DNA of 64,000 nt from Prillingera fragicola (Eukaryota > Basidiomycota > Tremellomycetes > Trichosporonales > Trichosporonaceae): contig BEDY01000001.1 in assembly GCA_002335605.1 (NCBI GenBank), positions 1,798,001 to 1,862,000 of the forward strand, given 5' to 3'. Shown here one piece after another: positions 22,242-34,372 of the stretch. The translations under genes were made by a program, and so were the position numbers. Under the pieces are notes generated by a model that was not told where the DNA came from, did no database searches, and worked only from the letters and a program-made list of their open reading frames with translations. Positions within the stretch are counted from its first letter, which is position 1, and every line of letters begins with the position of its first letter.

Positions 22242-24450
22242 TCACTGGTAGTCCTCAACCGTGCTAATAACATCGTCGACCCTCAAGATCATGCGCACAA
22301 CCTGGGTGGCGAGCAGGAACTGCTGGCGCTTGGAAATGAGAGGGTCGTACACAAACTGCTCCTTCATGTCTGTGCCGTGTCAGTCCGCGTCACGTTCGCC
22401 GAAGGCATAAAATACTCACCGTTGTCACCGCGTCCCATGCAGTCAATACCCAGACGGGGGTTGCCCTCGGTAACCTGTCGGCTCTTGACGTCGGCGAGGG
22501 TGTCGATGGGGGACAAACCCGAGTTCTCGGCAAGGGCAAGGGGGATGGCGTCCAATGCCTGGGCAAAGGCACGCATGGCGTACTGCTCAATAGTGGGGAT
22601 CTTGGGGTACGTCAGCAAAAGGCCAGCGTCAACGTCGTGGTACTCACCTCGTCCGCCTTTTTGGAAACCGCAATCGAAGCGCAGATCTCGGCCGCACCAC
22701 CACCGTACACAACACGGTTATCCCTCACAAGGTTACGAACGACACAGATGGCGTCGTGCAAGGCACGCTTGGCCTCGTCAATGATCTGAGATTGTCAGCA
22801 TTGTCGCATTACTTTCTCGAACGCACCATCTTATTGCTTCCACGGACAAAGATGGTCACAGCACGCGAGTTGTCGCACTCCTCAATCACAAGCATCTTCT
22901 CCTTGGTCGTACCGAACGACATCTCGCGAACGAGACCGGCGTGGCCAAGCTTGTCGGCCGTCAAGTCCTCGAAGCGGGGCACAATGCGGCCGTTGGTCGC
23001 AATGGCAATCAGCTCGATCTCAGGGCCACCGACCCAACGGACAGCGGGGAGGTCATTCTGCATCAACAGGTGGTTGGCCTCGTCGTCAAAGCCCCACTGG
23101 CAAATGACAAGGTTGGCGCCAGTGTCCTTGACCCTAGGTCGTCAGCAACCACTGCAGTTTCATTACGCACATCTTGATCATGTCAAGGAACTTCTCCTTC
23201 TCGTACTCGCGAAGCTTCTTGTACTCCTCGACGCTCTCAATGTCAAGCTTGTGCTTGGTCTTGGGCCTGGGTGGCTCGAAGGGGCAAGTGAGAATGGCCA
23301 TCTTGGCGTCGCGGACGACGGTGGGCATCTGGGGGTGCGACATGTCCTTGTCGATGACCACGCCCTTGACCAGGGCCGAGTCCTCGAGCGAGCCACCGAC
23401 CTTGCCGTCGACCTTGATGAGCTCAAAGTCGACATCACGGCGGTCGAGGTCGGCCACCGAGAGAACGGCATCAACGGCAATGTTGGCAAACTTGTCGTGG
23501 GCCATGGAGACACTGACTGTCAGCTCTAGTCCGGATGGCACCAACTCACATCTTGCTTCCGAGCGAAGTCTTGGCGGTCTTCAAAAGGTTGGTAGTGTCC
23601 GCCTTGCTGAACTCGACCTTCATTGTCAGTTCGAGTCTACCAGGGATGGACTCACTGTGTCGGCGACACGGTCAAGCTCGGCAACAGCAATCTCGCATGC
23701 TTTCTCGTAACCGTCCGCAATACGAATGGGGTGAATACCGCGGTCAAGCAGCGACAGTGCCGACGACAGAAGTGCTCCGGCAAGAACTGAGGCTGTTAGA
23801 ATGATCATGAGCAAGCGAGGCTGAACAACGCACCAACAACACCAGTCGTACCGTCACCGATCTCGTCGTCCTGCGACTTGGATACCTGAAGGGTCAGCCA
23901 TCATTCCTACTCAAATAGTCCTGTAACGGCTCACCTCGACAAGCAGCTTGGCGATCTGGTGCTCGACCTCCATCTGACCGAGAATGGTGGCACCGTCGTT
24001 GGTCACTGTAATGTCACCATCGGGGGAGATGAGAATCTTGTCGAGGCCACGGGGTCCAAGCGACGACTTGATAATGTTCGTAACTGCAGTGAACGTTAGA
24101 CTACGTTGCAACTCCACACGGGCAGCATTACGAACCTGAACGGGCGGCAAGGATATGGCTCTGCGGTCCGAGCGTCAGCAACTTTCATGACGGGTTTTCT
24201 CGAGCTCTGGCTTGACTTACGCGGATAGCCTCAAGACCGTGGGTGCGGACCTTCTTTCCCTGCTCACTGGAAGCTGTTAGAATGCTGCTGTGCTCCCCTC
24301 GCCACTAATGACACGCACCGAACGATGATGAAGGGCCTGCCGTTCTATGAAAGTGTCAGCAATGAGCTAGCGGTGCAAGTTGCTGCAGCTACTACGCACC
24401 TCGTCCTGGGCGTAGACGGCCTGTCCTGGGTTGATCTGGTCGACCGACAT
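22242..24450 (-). CDS. CCT5: T-complex chaperonin epsilon subunit (CCT5)
   Basis: The start at 24450 gives [17 protein letters not shown], then [24 protein letters not shown] and SHILAARS from four very short exons. Core motifs are [26 protein letters not shown], the ATPase motif [15 protein letters not shown] and [18 protein letters not shown]. The epsilon-specific stretch [11 protein letters not shown], the apical domain [20 protein letters not shown] and the closing [19 protein letters not shown] are all present. The subunit is one of eight in the cytosolic TRiC/CCT ring that folds actin and tubulin. About ten introns, each 40-55 nt, interrupt the gene, with exons concentrated at the 5' end. 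It diverges from the Alba-like gene across 282 bp. Confidence 0.96.
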
Positions 24451-24732
24451 GTTTGCTAGCGTCTATGTAGCGTGCGTGTCGGGGTAGAAGTTGGTGATGA
24501 ACAAAGTCGAAGCTCGACGAACACGAGTGTGCGCGACTTTGGAATACGCGTGGCAACAGAATTATGGAAAGGGACGCTCCGATAGGCACCCCAAGGGGTT
24601 GCCGCACCTATATTGTTGCCGCGAGCCTACCAGCCCCGCTGTGCCTGGGCTGGGCAATGTTCAAGTCCATCTGCAGCAACATTTCAACGACCTCCTCCTC
24701 GCTTGCCTCGTTATCGCAAGCGCTGTCACGAC
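24451..24732. promoter_or_regulatory. Divergent promoter of CCT5 and the Alba-like gene
   Basis: 282 bp lie between starts at 24450 (minus) and 24733 (plus). No element is assigned. Confidence 0.45.
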
Positions 24733-25469
24733 ATGACACGATCTCTTTCGCCAGAGGCAGTAGAAGGAGACGAATCAGCTCCGCACCGCATGCGCATTAC
24801 CTCGGGCGGCAGCATGGAGGTCTACGTTCGCTTCGCCCTCAACTTCCTTCTGGTAGGGCGGGCAGAGTGCGCAGGCTCATTGCTGACATGCAGGAGAACC
24901 CTCAGCGCCCACTAGTGCTCCATACGCTTCCACCTGACGTCGCCAAAATCTCAGAGGATAAAACATCCGGATCCGCGTCATCTAGCTCGACACTGCACGC
25001 TTGCACGCTAGCGACACCACGGCTCGTCTCAGTGGCGGAGAAGATCAAACGTGACTTTACTGCGCGCCTGCGTAGCCTGCCACGAGAGGGCCGGCCAAAG
25101 GGCATCTGGCAGTACACGGAGAGTGGTCTACTCCCGGCACCGGCCGCTGAGCCGTTGAGTCTGGATAGGGTTTTGGCAGGCAAGACCAAGTAAGTTGTGC
25201 AGCGTAGCTGGGAGCTGACCGACAGGCCCAAGATGACGCACCGGCCATACCTTCAGATCACACTGTCATCGCGCGCTTTGGGTCTGGAGACCAAGCGCAA
25301 CGTCACCTGCCAGTCGGTTCTGGTGGGACGTCGGCGAGGCAAGGGCAAGTCGGACAAGGAGGAGCCAGGGGCCATAGAGCAGACAAAGCCAGCGGGCACC
25401 AAGCGCAAATCTGGAGCAGCAGACACTGCTGCGTCCAAACGCGCACGCACCGCTGCCGGTCAGTCGTAG
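24733..25469 (+). CDS. Alba-like protein, possible RNase P/MRP subunit (Pop6/Rpp25-like)
   Basis: Exons 24733-24852, 24894-25189 and 25226-25469 encode 219 residues. The N-terminal fold pattern MRITSGGSMEVYVRFALNFL, then RPLVLHTLP, resembles the Alba beta-strand/helix opening (IxVTS...YVxxALxLL). A Ser-rich insert separates it from VSVAEKIKRDF, which resembles the Alba helix A-E-x-I-K-R. The strand PYLQITLSSRAL follows. The C-terminal tail is basic, with KRKSGA and SKRARTAA nuclear-type signals. Alba proteins bind RNA or DNA; Pop6 and Rpp25 are the eukaryotic RNase P/MRP members. The match is to the pattern rather than to a close homologue, and the conserved glycine motif between strand and helix is poorly kept, so the assignment is tentative. 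Confidence 0.6.
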
Positions 25470-25715
25470 TTCAGCCCCTATAATGTTGTACTTGGAACGC
25501 TCAGACATTTCCAATAGACCAGCTGCATAGTGTAATGTACAACAAAGCACGATTCCCTCAAGAGGGCAGGTGCAGGAGGGGTGGGATCCAGAACGTCCAT
25601 CTACTGGTCCAGCCATTGTGCGAAATAATGAGTGTAAGACGCCAATGTGTCGGGGCGTCGGTATGCACCGATAGCGAGAGTGGGGAGGCGCGGTGTGAGC
25701 GTTTGTCGACTTTTG

Positions 25716-27478
25716 TTACAAGAACAGCATAGAGACAGTGCCCGACAAAGCGGCAACACTGAAGACCGATACGGGGAGAGCTGAGGCGCCGTTTGACCTG
25801 GGCGAGTCGGTGTAGACACCCAACTCGTCATTTGTGCAGATGCCAAGGTGGCCGGCGTCCTCGACGGTGGCGAAGACGTGAGGCACAGCGTCACCCTGGT
25901 TGACATATGCCACCGACAGGGATCCACCGGCACCCGTGATAAACTCCTTGCAAGTGAGGAGATCCACCACGGCAATGTTCCTGGGCCAGCCAGTGCTGCT
26001 GATACCAAAGTTCTCGCCTGTCTCGGGAGAGCCACGGTTAGTAACAGTGTAGATTAAAGGACCCTTGCGGTAGGCCACGTCGTACGCGGTCGAGCTGATA
26101 AGACTTGCGTGCGCCTGAAGATAGGTCTCGTCGTTCCACGTGAGGCCAGTCTTGATGAGCTGCTGACGAACCAAATTGAGGCGCGTCATGCGCTGAACGG
26201 TGGTGGTGTTCTCGTAGCCCACAGGCCAAAGAGGCGCACGGTTGTAGGGGTCGCTGAGACCGAGAGCCATGTCCTGCTCCTGACCGTAGTAGACGACTGG
26301 GATGCCATCAAACATGAACTGGGCGACCATGGCGTTGTACGCCAGCAACGGGTCTGCGGTAGTGTTGGAGAAACGGGGCACGTCATGGTTTTCCAAAAAG
26401 TTGCCAAGGAGACCGGGGTCGGGGAAGGCGGCCTGCACCTCGGAAGCACGCCGAGTCAAGCCAGACATGTTGCCCTTGGGCGCGACTGAAAAGGCCTCGT
26501 AGAGGCCATTGTAGTAGGGGTAGCCAAGGATAGAGTCCATGTACTGGTTGGTCTGGAAACCTGCGGCGAAAGGAATGTCGTCACCAAAGACCTCACCAAT
26601 GCAGAAGACACCTGCGGCCCCGCAGAAGCCTGGCCAAAAGACACCTGGAACGTGCTTGGCGGCGTCGATACGGAGGCCATCGATCTTGTACTCTGAAACG
26701 AAGTCGCGAATGTATTCCTGGAGAGTCGTGATGACATACTCGTTCTCAGTGTTGACGTCCATCAACGCCAGCGAGGTGTCGTTGTTATCGATCCAGCAGT
26801 TTTCGACAGACGTAACGTTGTCATAGTTGATGGTGCAGTTGGGGTGGAAGTATGCGGGATCGGTCCAGATTGACAGGTCCTCGACGAGCTGGTCAGGGTT
26901 GTTGGCGGTTTCAATGGACAGAGCCGGTACATTGTTGACGACAATATCGACCATGATGTACATGTTACGCTTGTGCAACGCGTCGACCAAGGCATGCAAA
27001 TCCTTCTCGTCTCCAAATCGGGGGTTCAGAACGCGGGGATCGTTGACCCAATATCCGTGGTATGCGTAGTGGTATGGAGTCTCGACATCGATATTGCCTG
27101 TAATGTGTGAGCCATGATCCGAGTAGCGATCCGAAGCGATTGCAACTCACGGCCAACGGGTGAGATCCAGATAGAGTCAAAACCCATGTCCTGGATGTAG
27201 TCGAGCTTGTCGATAATGGACAGCCATGTTCCACCGCACCACGTCTGGAGGGCTGGGTCACAGTCCTCGGGAAGGGGGTTGGTGCGCGCCGGTGCCGTGT
27301 CCGAGGGTGGTGCGAAACGGTCTGTAATGATCCTGCAATCTGATCAGCACGACCGCCACACTCCTTGACGCGACGTGAAAACGTACTGGTAGATGGATCG
27401 TGAACGCCAGTCTTCGGCATTTGCCGCGTTCACGACTTTGAGGAGGGCAGTCGCCAGGACTGCGGCGCGGAGGAGCAT
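25716..27478 (-). CDS. Secreted alpha-amylase, GH13, probably GPI-anchored
   Basis: The start at 27478 opens with a signal peptide (MLLRAAVLATALLKVVNA). Two introns near the 5' end give YQIITDRFAPPSD and ISPVGRNIDVETPYHYAYHG; the rest is one exon from about 27090 down. The GH13 motifs are intact: MDVNTENEYV, nucleophile Asp in DGLRIDAAKHV, acid/base Glu in FCIGEVFGDD and FLENHDVPRF. It also has the fungal DIVVNNVP calcium region and several N-glycosylation sequons. The C-terminus (SNGASALPVSVFSVAALSGT, then VSMLFL) is a Ser/Asn omega region followed by a hydrophobic tail without charged residues, which indicates GPI attachment to the cell surface. It hydrolyses internal alpha-1,4 bonds of starch or cell-wall glucan; GPI-anchored fungal relatives act on wall alpha-glucan. 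Length is about 540 residues. Confidence 0.93.
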
Positions 27479-30284
27479 TGTAACACGAAAGAACGCGGCT
27501 GAGGGCGACAGAGGTTCGGGTGGTGGAGGTGGAGGGAGGAAAGGGCCGCTGTGTGGCGAGAGTGGAACGCCGCTGAGGTGTGTAAAGAGTGTGATAAGTA
27601 ACGAGCGAGGTAGCGGCGAGCGTAGAGAGTGTTGAGATGACAAGAACAGAGCAAAAAGGCCTTGCATTAGCTCACCACCGACCACCCATGCTCCTCCGAG
27701 CACAAGACGAGCCCGCTCGAGCACGTCCGCCGCGCCGACACACTATGCTTGGCCACAACCTACAGTGTGTTGATGCTTGGCCCAGGGATGGTGCCTGTGT
27801 TTCAGGGGCGGGGCCGACCATTCCGTCCTCTGTTGCAGTGCCTCTGCCGGCCGTAACGTGAGTGTTCCTCCCTCGCGCCGAGCCCGGACTCAGGGGCTCA
27901 TGCCTGTACGCACTTCCCAAAGCGGGTGCCATTCTGCGTGGCCAACCTTGCACCTGACTCTTCCCTCGCGTCTTCGTGTCTGTGCAGAGTAGCGCTGGGT
28001 TCATTTTTCTTTTTAGGTCAGATATCCTCAAGCCACAGGTTGGCACACCCACGTCCTATAATGGTCAAGGAAAGGCAAAGCCGTGGGTAGAGGCAGTGCC
28101 GAGGGCATTGAACGTCAACAGCGGTGCCCGTCGCGCTGCCTCCAACCGGACACGATGAGGCGCTCTTTCTCTGAGGCTACGAGGGTTGCATCAAGATTGA
28201 TCAATTTGCATTGCCATAACTGTGATACTCTACCCCTGGTACTCTCGTTCCTCCAACAGCGCCTGGGCGCCTGTTGACTTCGAGTCTTTCTCGGCCAGGT
28301 CAGCCGGCAATAGCAAATTAGGTCCATGTGTGCCTGCATGTCTGTCCCTATTGTCATCAGACTGTTTAGGTCGTTGAATGCGGGGTCTGGGCGCTGCGCT
28401 GCAAAGCCCCAGGCAATGCTTCGCTTGACGAGAGGAAAAGGGGGCCTAATTGGCCCAATCGCCCGTAGATCAACGACAAGGTTCCTCTTGCGGTCAAACC
28501 AAGACCTTCCCTGGCCTTCGGCCAATGTTTATGAATGAATTCGCGTGTACGCGTGTCGGTTCGGTCGGCGCGGTCGGTTGCACTTCTGTAACCTTCTTGG
28601 AGGCGTTGGCGCCACGATCAGGACGCGTCTGTAAACAGCACATGCAGAACAGAACACTGATCCACTGAGCTGACAGCTGACAGCTCATGTTCCCATGCAC
28701 GAGGTCATGCGATGGGACGAAGGCACACGCAGGTTTGGCTTTGGAACGTGAGAAGCCCTTGACGCCACCTACACAGCCACGCGCCATGTCAGGATCAATT
28801 CATCCTGTTCTGCACCACGCACTATTGTTGTCGTCCTTGTTCGGATGCCGATAATCTGGTGCGTGATTGCCTTTGTTTGGTTCCGATGGTGAGAACGTCT
28901 TAACGGCACGATCCATGGGATCGTTGGTTTAGTGGAAGCTAGCAGCAGCTTGATGCAGTGATGCATGCACGAAATCTTTCATTTTCCGACACGTACGTCA
29001 ATCCAGGATCGTTGTGGGGCCAGCGCGCCCAGAGGCCGCCAGAAGCACATGAGACCAGCATACATGCCGACGCGTATATAGCGCGTATGCCCGTTCGCAA
29101 CCATGACCTGGGTACGCAGGCGCTCAAAGTTACAGCGAGATCAAACGCCACTACGGATCCACTGATATTGGTTCACCTCCATCTGCCTTCGTCTCTCCTT
29201 AGTCCTCGCGTTACCTTCTACCAGTGCCCATGACGGGCGCAGGCTGGGAGCGCAGGCTGGGAAGCCAGGGCAAGTCACCTGCAGCTCCAGGACACAGGTG
29301 TTGTTGCGCCAGTACATGACACACAAGCGGGTAATGCCTGTCTGCTTTCACAGCTCGTAGCGCCTTGCCAAGCGCCAACCAAACCAGGCGATTATGTACG
29401 AGAGTCACTCGTGAGACGATGCTTTCCGATGGAGCTTGCAGGTGTGCCCAATGCCACCTTCAGCAAAGATGTAACAGGCTGCAGGATCTCGCCCTGTCAC
29501 GCGTTCAGTGTTCCTACATGTACCTACCGGTATCTCTACCGGTGTCTGCCTCAGACAATTATACCATCCTCCCCCTGGGCCCCTGCAACGACAGCTCCGT
29601 CCCAAGGGGTAGGCTTAATGAAAGACGTGCCCATTCTCTTGGCAGAATGCAGGAACGCGAGCAGACTTGCACACTACTGCCAGAATGCAGCTTGCCCACA
29701 GACGCAACCACGTGAACGTGTTTCCACCAACAGTAGCTGCATTCAGCCTGCTCACACCGGGCTGAGCGTTGCGACATAGGCTTGCAGAAGCTGGGGTGAG
29801 AGATGCTCGTCCAGCCCAAAATACTTTGGAATCAACGGCCTCACGGGCGCGGATAGGTTGATGGAGATTGTGTGATCCGTGCTTCCCCGTGGGACACGCC
29901 ACCTCTATCGCCAGCCTATAACATCCCTCCTTATCTCTCAAGCATTGTACGCCTCTGACCGCTGGTTCGCCCGTTGTGGCCCGCATACAAGCCGGCTGTC
30001 GGTATGGGCGTGAGAAGAATGTGCAGGTAGCTGACTTGTGCACAGAGGTGGAGGTTATGTGCAGCCTGCCATAGGGTGAAATCTGGAGCCCAGCCGGCTA
30101 GCCAACGGGATCGACGGAGGAAAATCCACCCATGACGCGATAAGGTCCACCACCCGCCCGCCCACCGGTGCTTAGCGCTCATCCCAATAATACTATCAGT
30201 CCACCGCCGCCACCATTTCTATGTCAAGCTAGCTAAGGTGCTTCAGTCCTTTGTAGCTCTACAACCACCACCACCACCTCTGCA
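27479..30284. other. Gene-poor intergenic region, 2.8 kb
   Basis: This lies between the divergent starts of the amylase and the VSB1-like gene. Short frames on both strands show no splice-consistent extension or motif. Small direct repeats occur: CTGACAG twice at about 28670-28684 and GCGCAGGCTGGGA twice at 29237-29263. No tRNA, transposon remnant or conserved gene was recognised. It may hold long promoters or non-coding transcripts. Confidence 0.45.
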
Positions 30285-33200
30285 ATGCCCGCGCGCGATC
30301 CGGCTGCTACGCCGCATCTGCCGACGGGGCTGTCCAAGTCGCCCAACCAGTCCATGACAGTGCTCCCCACACACCATCACTCCACCGGACACGGGCGCTC
30401 GTCTTCCTCGGCTTTCTCCGCGCGCACAACGTTTGAGCCTACAGGAGACTCTTCTATTCGCTCGCGTCGGGTTAGCACTCCCGCTGCGTACGATGGCATT
30501 GTTGGCAAGTTTCTGCGGCGCTTGTCGCATTCGTCGAGCCAGCACGACGCAGAGTCTTCTATCCATGAACCGGAAGAGGGCATTGCCGACTCGTCCTTTG
30601 AACGCGTGATCGAGGAAGAAGATGGCGAGTAAGTAGACTTGTTTGGGATTGCGTCAATTTGCGCCGTGTAACAAGATGCGCGACTTGTGCGGTGTGGTCA
30701 AGAAGGTGGAATCAACACTTCACCCACGCCCAGCTCGACTGCGGACGCCTGCGGGGCGTTCATAATCTGGGCAGCGTTCAGTCACCCATGCAACCGAGAC
30801 TTTTGTGATACGATCCTTACCCAGCCTTTGTCCAGCTCTTGTGATTGTCGCTGATCCAGCAGGGACTCTGCCTATGGGGCCAGTACGACCTCGCGTGCAA
30901 TCCGCGATTCTACCAATCGTCTGGCCTCCATGTCGTTCTCCAGCCGTGCGTCAATGGCCCAGGCGGCTCCTGGTGCATCTGCTTTTACCGTAGATCACCG
31001 CCGTCCGATCTATCCCAGCCCGCTGGTTCACCACGACTCGAGCGATCTGGGGATCTCGCCAAAGACTCTCCTCACATCTGCGTCGCCGCACTCTGGCCCT
31101 TCGGGTCTTTCCATGCTCATGGAGAGAGGCCGACGTACGGCAGATTCCTCTGAGAACAGTGAGGCTTCAAGTGATACTGTTCAACAGCCAGTCTATTCTC
31201 CTGGGGAATCCGCCATGAGCTCCCGTCTTCATGGACCGGACGGACGTTCTGGCGCCCTGGCCGAGGTCGAAGAAGCCGAAGAGGAGGATCTCGGCAGCTC
31301 ATCGGAGCTTCGAATGTTCCTTGAGCGTGCACCCGATAGCACTCAACCACCCTCTGAACGCACGCCGCTTCTACGCTCAAACAAGAAACAGAGCTGGAGG
31401 CAGCGCACTGCTGCAGACGCCGATGCAGCCCGTCAGCGCCTGTCCAAGGTTACTGCCACCGACATTCTGCAGGCCTGTGTGATGGACCCTATTCGCTGCC
31501 TTCCCTCGGTGATTCTTGGTCTTCTACTTAATGTTCTTGATGGCGTTAGCTACGGCATGATTCTGTGAGTCTCTCGAGGCAATGACATAAACTGACTCCC
31601 AAGCTTCCCTACATCTGTCTACTTTCCCGACTTTGGCTCGATTGGAGTCTCCATGTTCTTTGTCTCGTGCGTGGGCGTTGCTGACTTGTGTGCTGACAAA
31701 CAGTTGCATTGTCTCTCAGCTTACCTTTTCTCTTGGAGGCTCCATCTTCAAGGCGGGTAACGGCAGCATGATGATCGAAGCTGTGCCTTTCTACCACATT
31801 ATTTGCAACGCCATTCAGACCGAACTGGAGGGTGACACGGCTGCCATTGTTGCTACAACTATGGTGTCCTTTGCATTCTCCTCAATTCTCACCGGTCTGG
31901 TCTTCTTTGGCTTGGGGGCCTTTCGACTTGGCTCCCTCATTGGGTACTTTCCTCGCCACATTCTCGTTGGGTGTATCGGTGGTGTCGGATTCTTCCTCAT
32001 CCAAACGGGATTCCAGGTCGCTCTTGATCTCCCCGAGGATAGCTTCAATCTCAACTGGGCATCTCTCAAGCTGCTGTTTGAATCGGGACATGCGGTGTTG
32101 TTGTGGACAATTCCACTGGGCTTGGCGATTCTGCTCCGTGTGATCACTCACTTCTTCCACCACCAGCTTGTCTTCCCAGTCTACTTCTTTGTCATTCCGG
32201 TCATCTTCTACATGGTTGTCGGCATAGGCAGACTTGATCTGAACACACTGCGCTCCGGTCACTGGGTCTTCGACGTAGGCTCCAGCTCGCAGCCCTGGTG
32301 GAAGTTCTACACCTACTTTGTTAGTGACAAGACTGGGGTTTCGCTGACAGGCAGGACTTCCGGGTGGTCAATTGGCGTGTCTTCTGGAGCGTCATGCCGA
32401 CTCAGGCCGCGCTCGTCTTCTTTGGCATTTTGCATGTGCCCCTCAACGTCCCGGCACTTGGTGTGTCGTTGGCTGAGGACAACGTCAAGCTCGATCGCGA
32501 GCTTCTTGCCCACGGTGTCTCCAACTTTGCTGCCGGCTTGGCTGGAACGGTTCCCAACTACCTCACCTACGTGAACAGCATCATGTTCTACAAGGTTGGT
32601 GGCGGCTCGCGTCTCTCGGGGCTTATGCTAGCCGCGGGTACCGCTGCCATCCTCTTTGCCGGTCCTGGCATGATTGCCTACCTTCCGGTCATGGTCGTCG
32701 CCGCCCTGATCTTTGTCCTGGGCATCGACCTTGCTATTGAGGCTGTATGGGACACCCGCCATCGCGTCAACCGGATGGAGTACATCACCATTTGGGTCAT
32801 CTGCCTTGGTATGACCATATTCGACTTCGTCATTGGCCTGCTTCTCGGTATCATTCTAGCCTGCATTTTCTTTGTTGTGCAGAGTTCGCGTCGGCGTCCT
32901 ATTCGCAGCGTCTTCAACGGTGCCACCGCCAAGTCGACTGTGCGCCGTCCTCGTGCGCAACGTGCTTTCATCCAACGGGTTGGCTCGCAGACTTACGTCA
33001 TGAAATTGCAGGGTTTCCTGTTCTTTGGCACCATTACTGTCGTCGAGGCCGAGATTCGCAAGCTGCTCGACATGGCCGAATGGGAGAACAATCCTATCCG
33101 ATTCCTTATCATCGACTTTGCCCTTGTCGGTGGCCTCGACTTTTCTTCGGCCGAGGCATTCGTCCGCGTCCAGCGCCTTCTTGCGGCCAAGGATGTACTT

Positions 33201-34055
33201 CTGATTATGTGTGGAGCCCAACCCGGCACTCATGTCGACGAGGCTCTCCAGGGAGTTGACCTGTGGGCTGACCAGGAGGGCACACGCGTCGAGGTGTTTG
33301 ACACGCTCAATCACGCGCTCGAGTGGACGGAAAACGCCTATCTCACTGCATTCTACGAGAGCCAACAGCGTACCAAAGGCCCCGAATCCCGCGTTCGATC
33401 GATTGATCTTCCCAAGATTTCGCGCATGCCCTTTAGCCTTGCAGAGTCGTTCCAGAACAGCCCGCGTCGCACCCACCTTGCCAAGGCAGGTGACGACACC
33501 CTGCCGCACTCTCGCTCGCCAGAGCGCGACAGGTCGACCAGCAGCGAAGCAAAGCTTCGACGTCCCCTTCAGCCCCTCGCTATCCTCACGCAAACAATGG
33601 GTTGCTACACGGACGAGGACGAGAGCTTCTTCGTGCAGCTTACGCCGTACTTCAAACAGGTCGTCATGCAGCGTGGCGAGTTACTCTGGCGCCAGGGAGA
33701 TGCTGCGGACGGTCTGTATCTTATACAGTCGGGCAGCCTGCGCGCAACCTATGCCTACGACGAACACACAGAGCTCGTGCACGAAACTATGGTCGCTGGC
33801 ACTGTCGCTGGAGACCTCAGTGCGCTCAGTGAAACCCATCGCAACTGCACTGTGGTTGCTGAACGTGAGAGTATTTTGTGGAAGCTCGAGCAGTCGAGCC
33901 TCGCACGCATGGAAAAGGAGACGCCTGAGGTGGCGGGCAAATTTGTCAAGATTATTCTCAAAGGCAAGCCCAAACGTGGGAACCACGCTGACAATACAGG
34001 CGCCGTCGAGGAAGTAGATGTGCTTGCGTCGCATCTGATCGCCGTGCTGGCGTAA
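30285..34055 (+). CDS. VSB1: VSB1-like vacuolar transporter: SLC26-type membrane core, STAS and cyclic-nucleotide-binding-like domains
   Basis: Exon 1 is 30285-30628; a 234-nt intron leads to exon 2 at 30863, and three short introns follow, giving about 1,140 residues. A disordered cytosolic N-terminus of about 380 residues (Ser-rich, with an EEAEEEDLGSS acidic patch and a PPSERTPLL dileucine-like motif) precedes the sulfate-transporter-like core. The core starts at CLPSVILGLLLNVLDGVSYG and contains SIFKAGNGSMMIEAVPFYH and GYFPRHILVGCIGGVGFFLI. A STAS domain follows (FLFFGTITVVEAEIRKLLD, FALVGGLDFSSAEAF), then a cNMP-like domain (QRGELLWRQGDAADGLYLIQ). This architecture is that of yeast YGR125W/Vsb1, needed for storing arginine in the vacuole. 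It is predicted to sit in the vacuolar membrane; the substrate is inferred from the family. Confidence 0.88.
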
Positions 34056-34283
34056 AGGCTGTCACAGCCTCTGTACGAGAGGAGTTGCATGGTAGAAACC
34101 GGAATGCATTGCTAGTGTTACCTGTCTTGAAGGGCAGAGCGCGTCGCTCGGCTCGCTGGAACCGCAGCATCAATTGTCAGGCGCTGCCGCCGTTCAATAA
34201 ACAAATGTGTTCGGTATCCGGTCCGATGCCGCGCCGACCTCTACGATGTCGCCGCGTCCATGACTACCTATCTCTGAGAAGAA

Positions 34284-34372
34284 GAGTTACGACGTGCGGA
34301 GAGAGTTACGACGTGCGGAGAGAGTTACGACGTGCGGAGAGAGTTACGACGTGCGGAGAGAGTTACGACGTG
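34284..34372. repeat. 19-bp tandem repeat (minisatellite), 4.7 copies
   Basis: The unit GAGTTACGACGTGCGGAGA occurs at 34284, 34303, 34322 and 34341 without any mismatch, followed by a 13-bp partial copy at 34360. Each unit carries an ACGT core inside TTACGACGTG. The 19-bp period is not a multiple of three, which argues against a coding repeat. It lies 229 bp after the VSB1-like stop codon. Confidence 0.95.

Noticed and set aside
22756..23529. 257-residue plus-strand frame over CCT5
   Set aside because: Antisense to CCT5 exons, which carry clear chaperonin motifs.
28915..28995. tRNA-like sequence (GGTTTAGTGGAA A-box-like stretch)
   Set aside because: No acceptor-stem pairing and no proper GGTTCRANTCC B box at the right distance.
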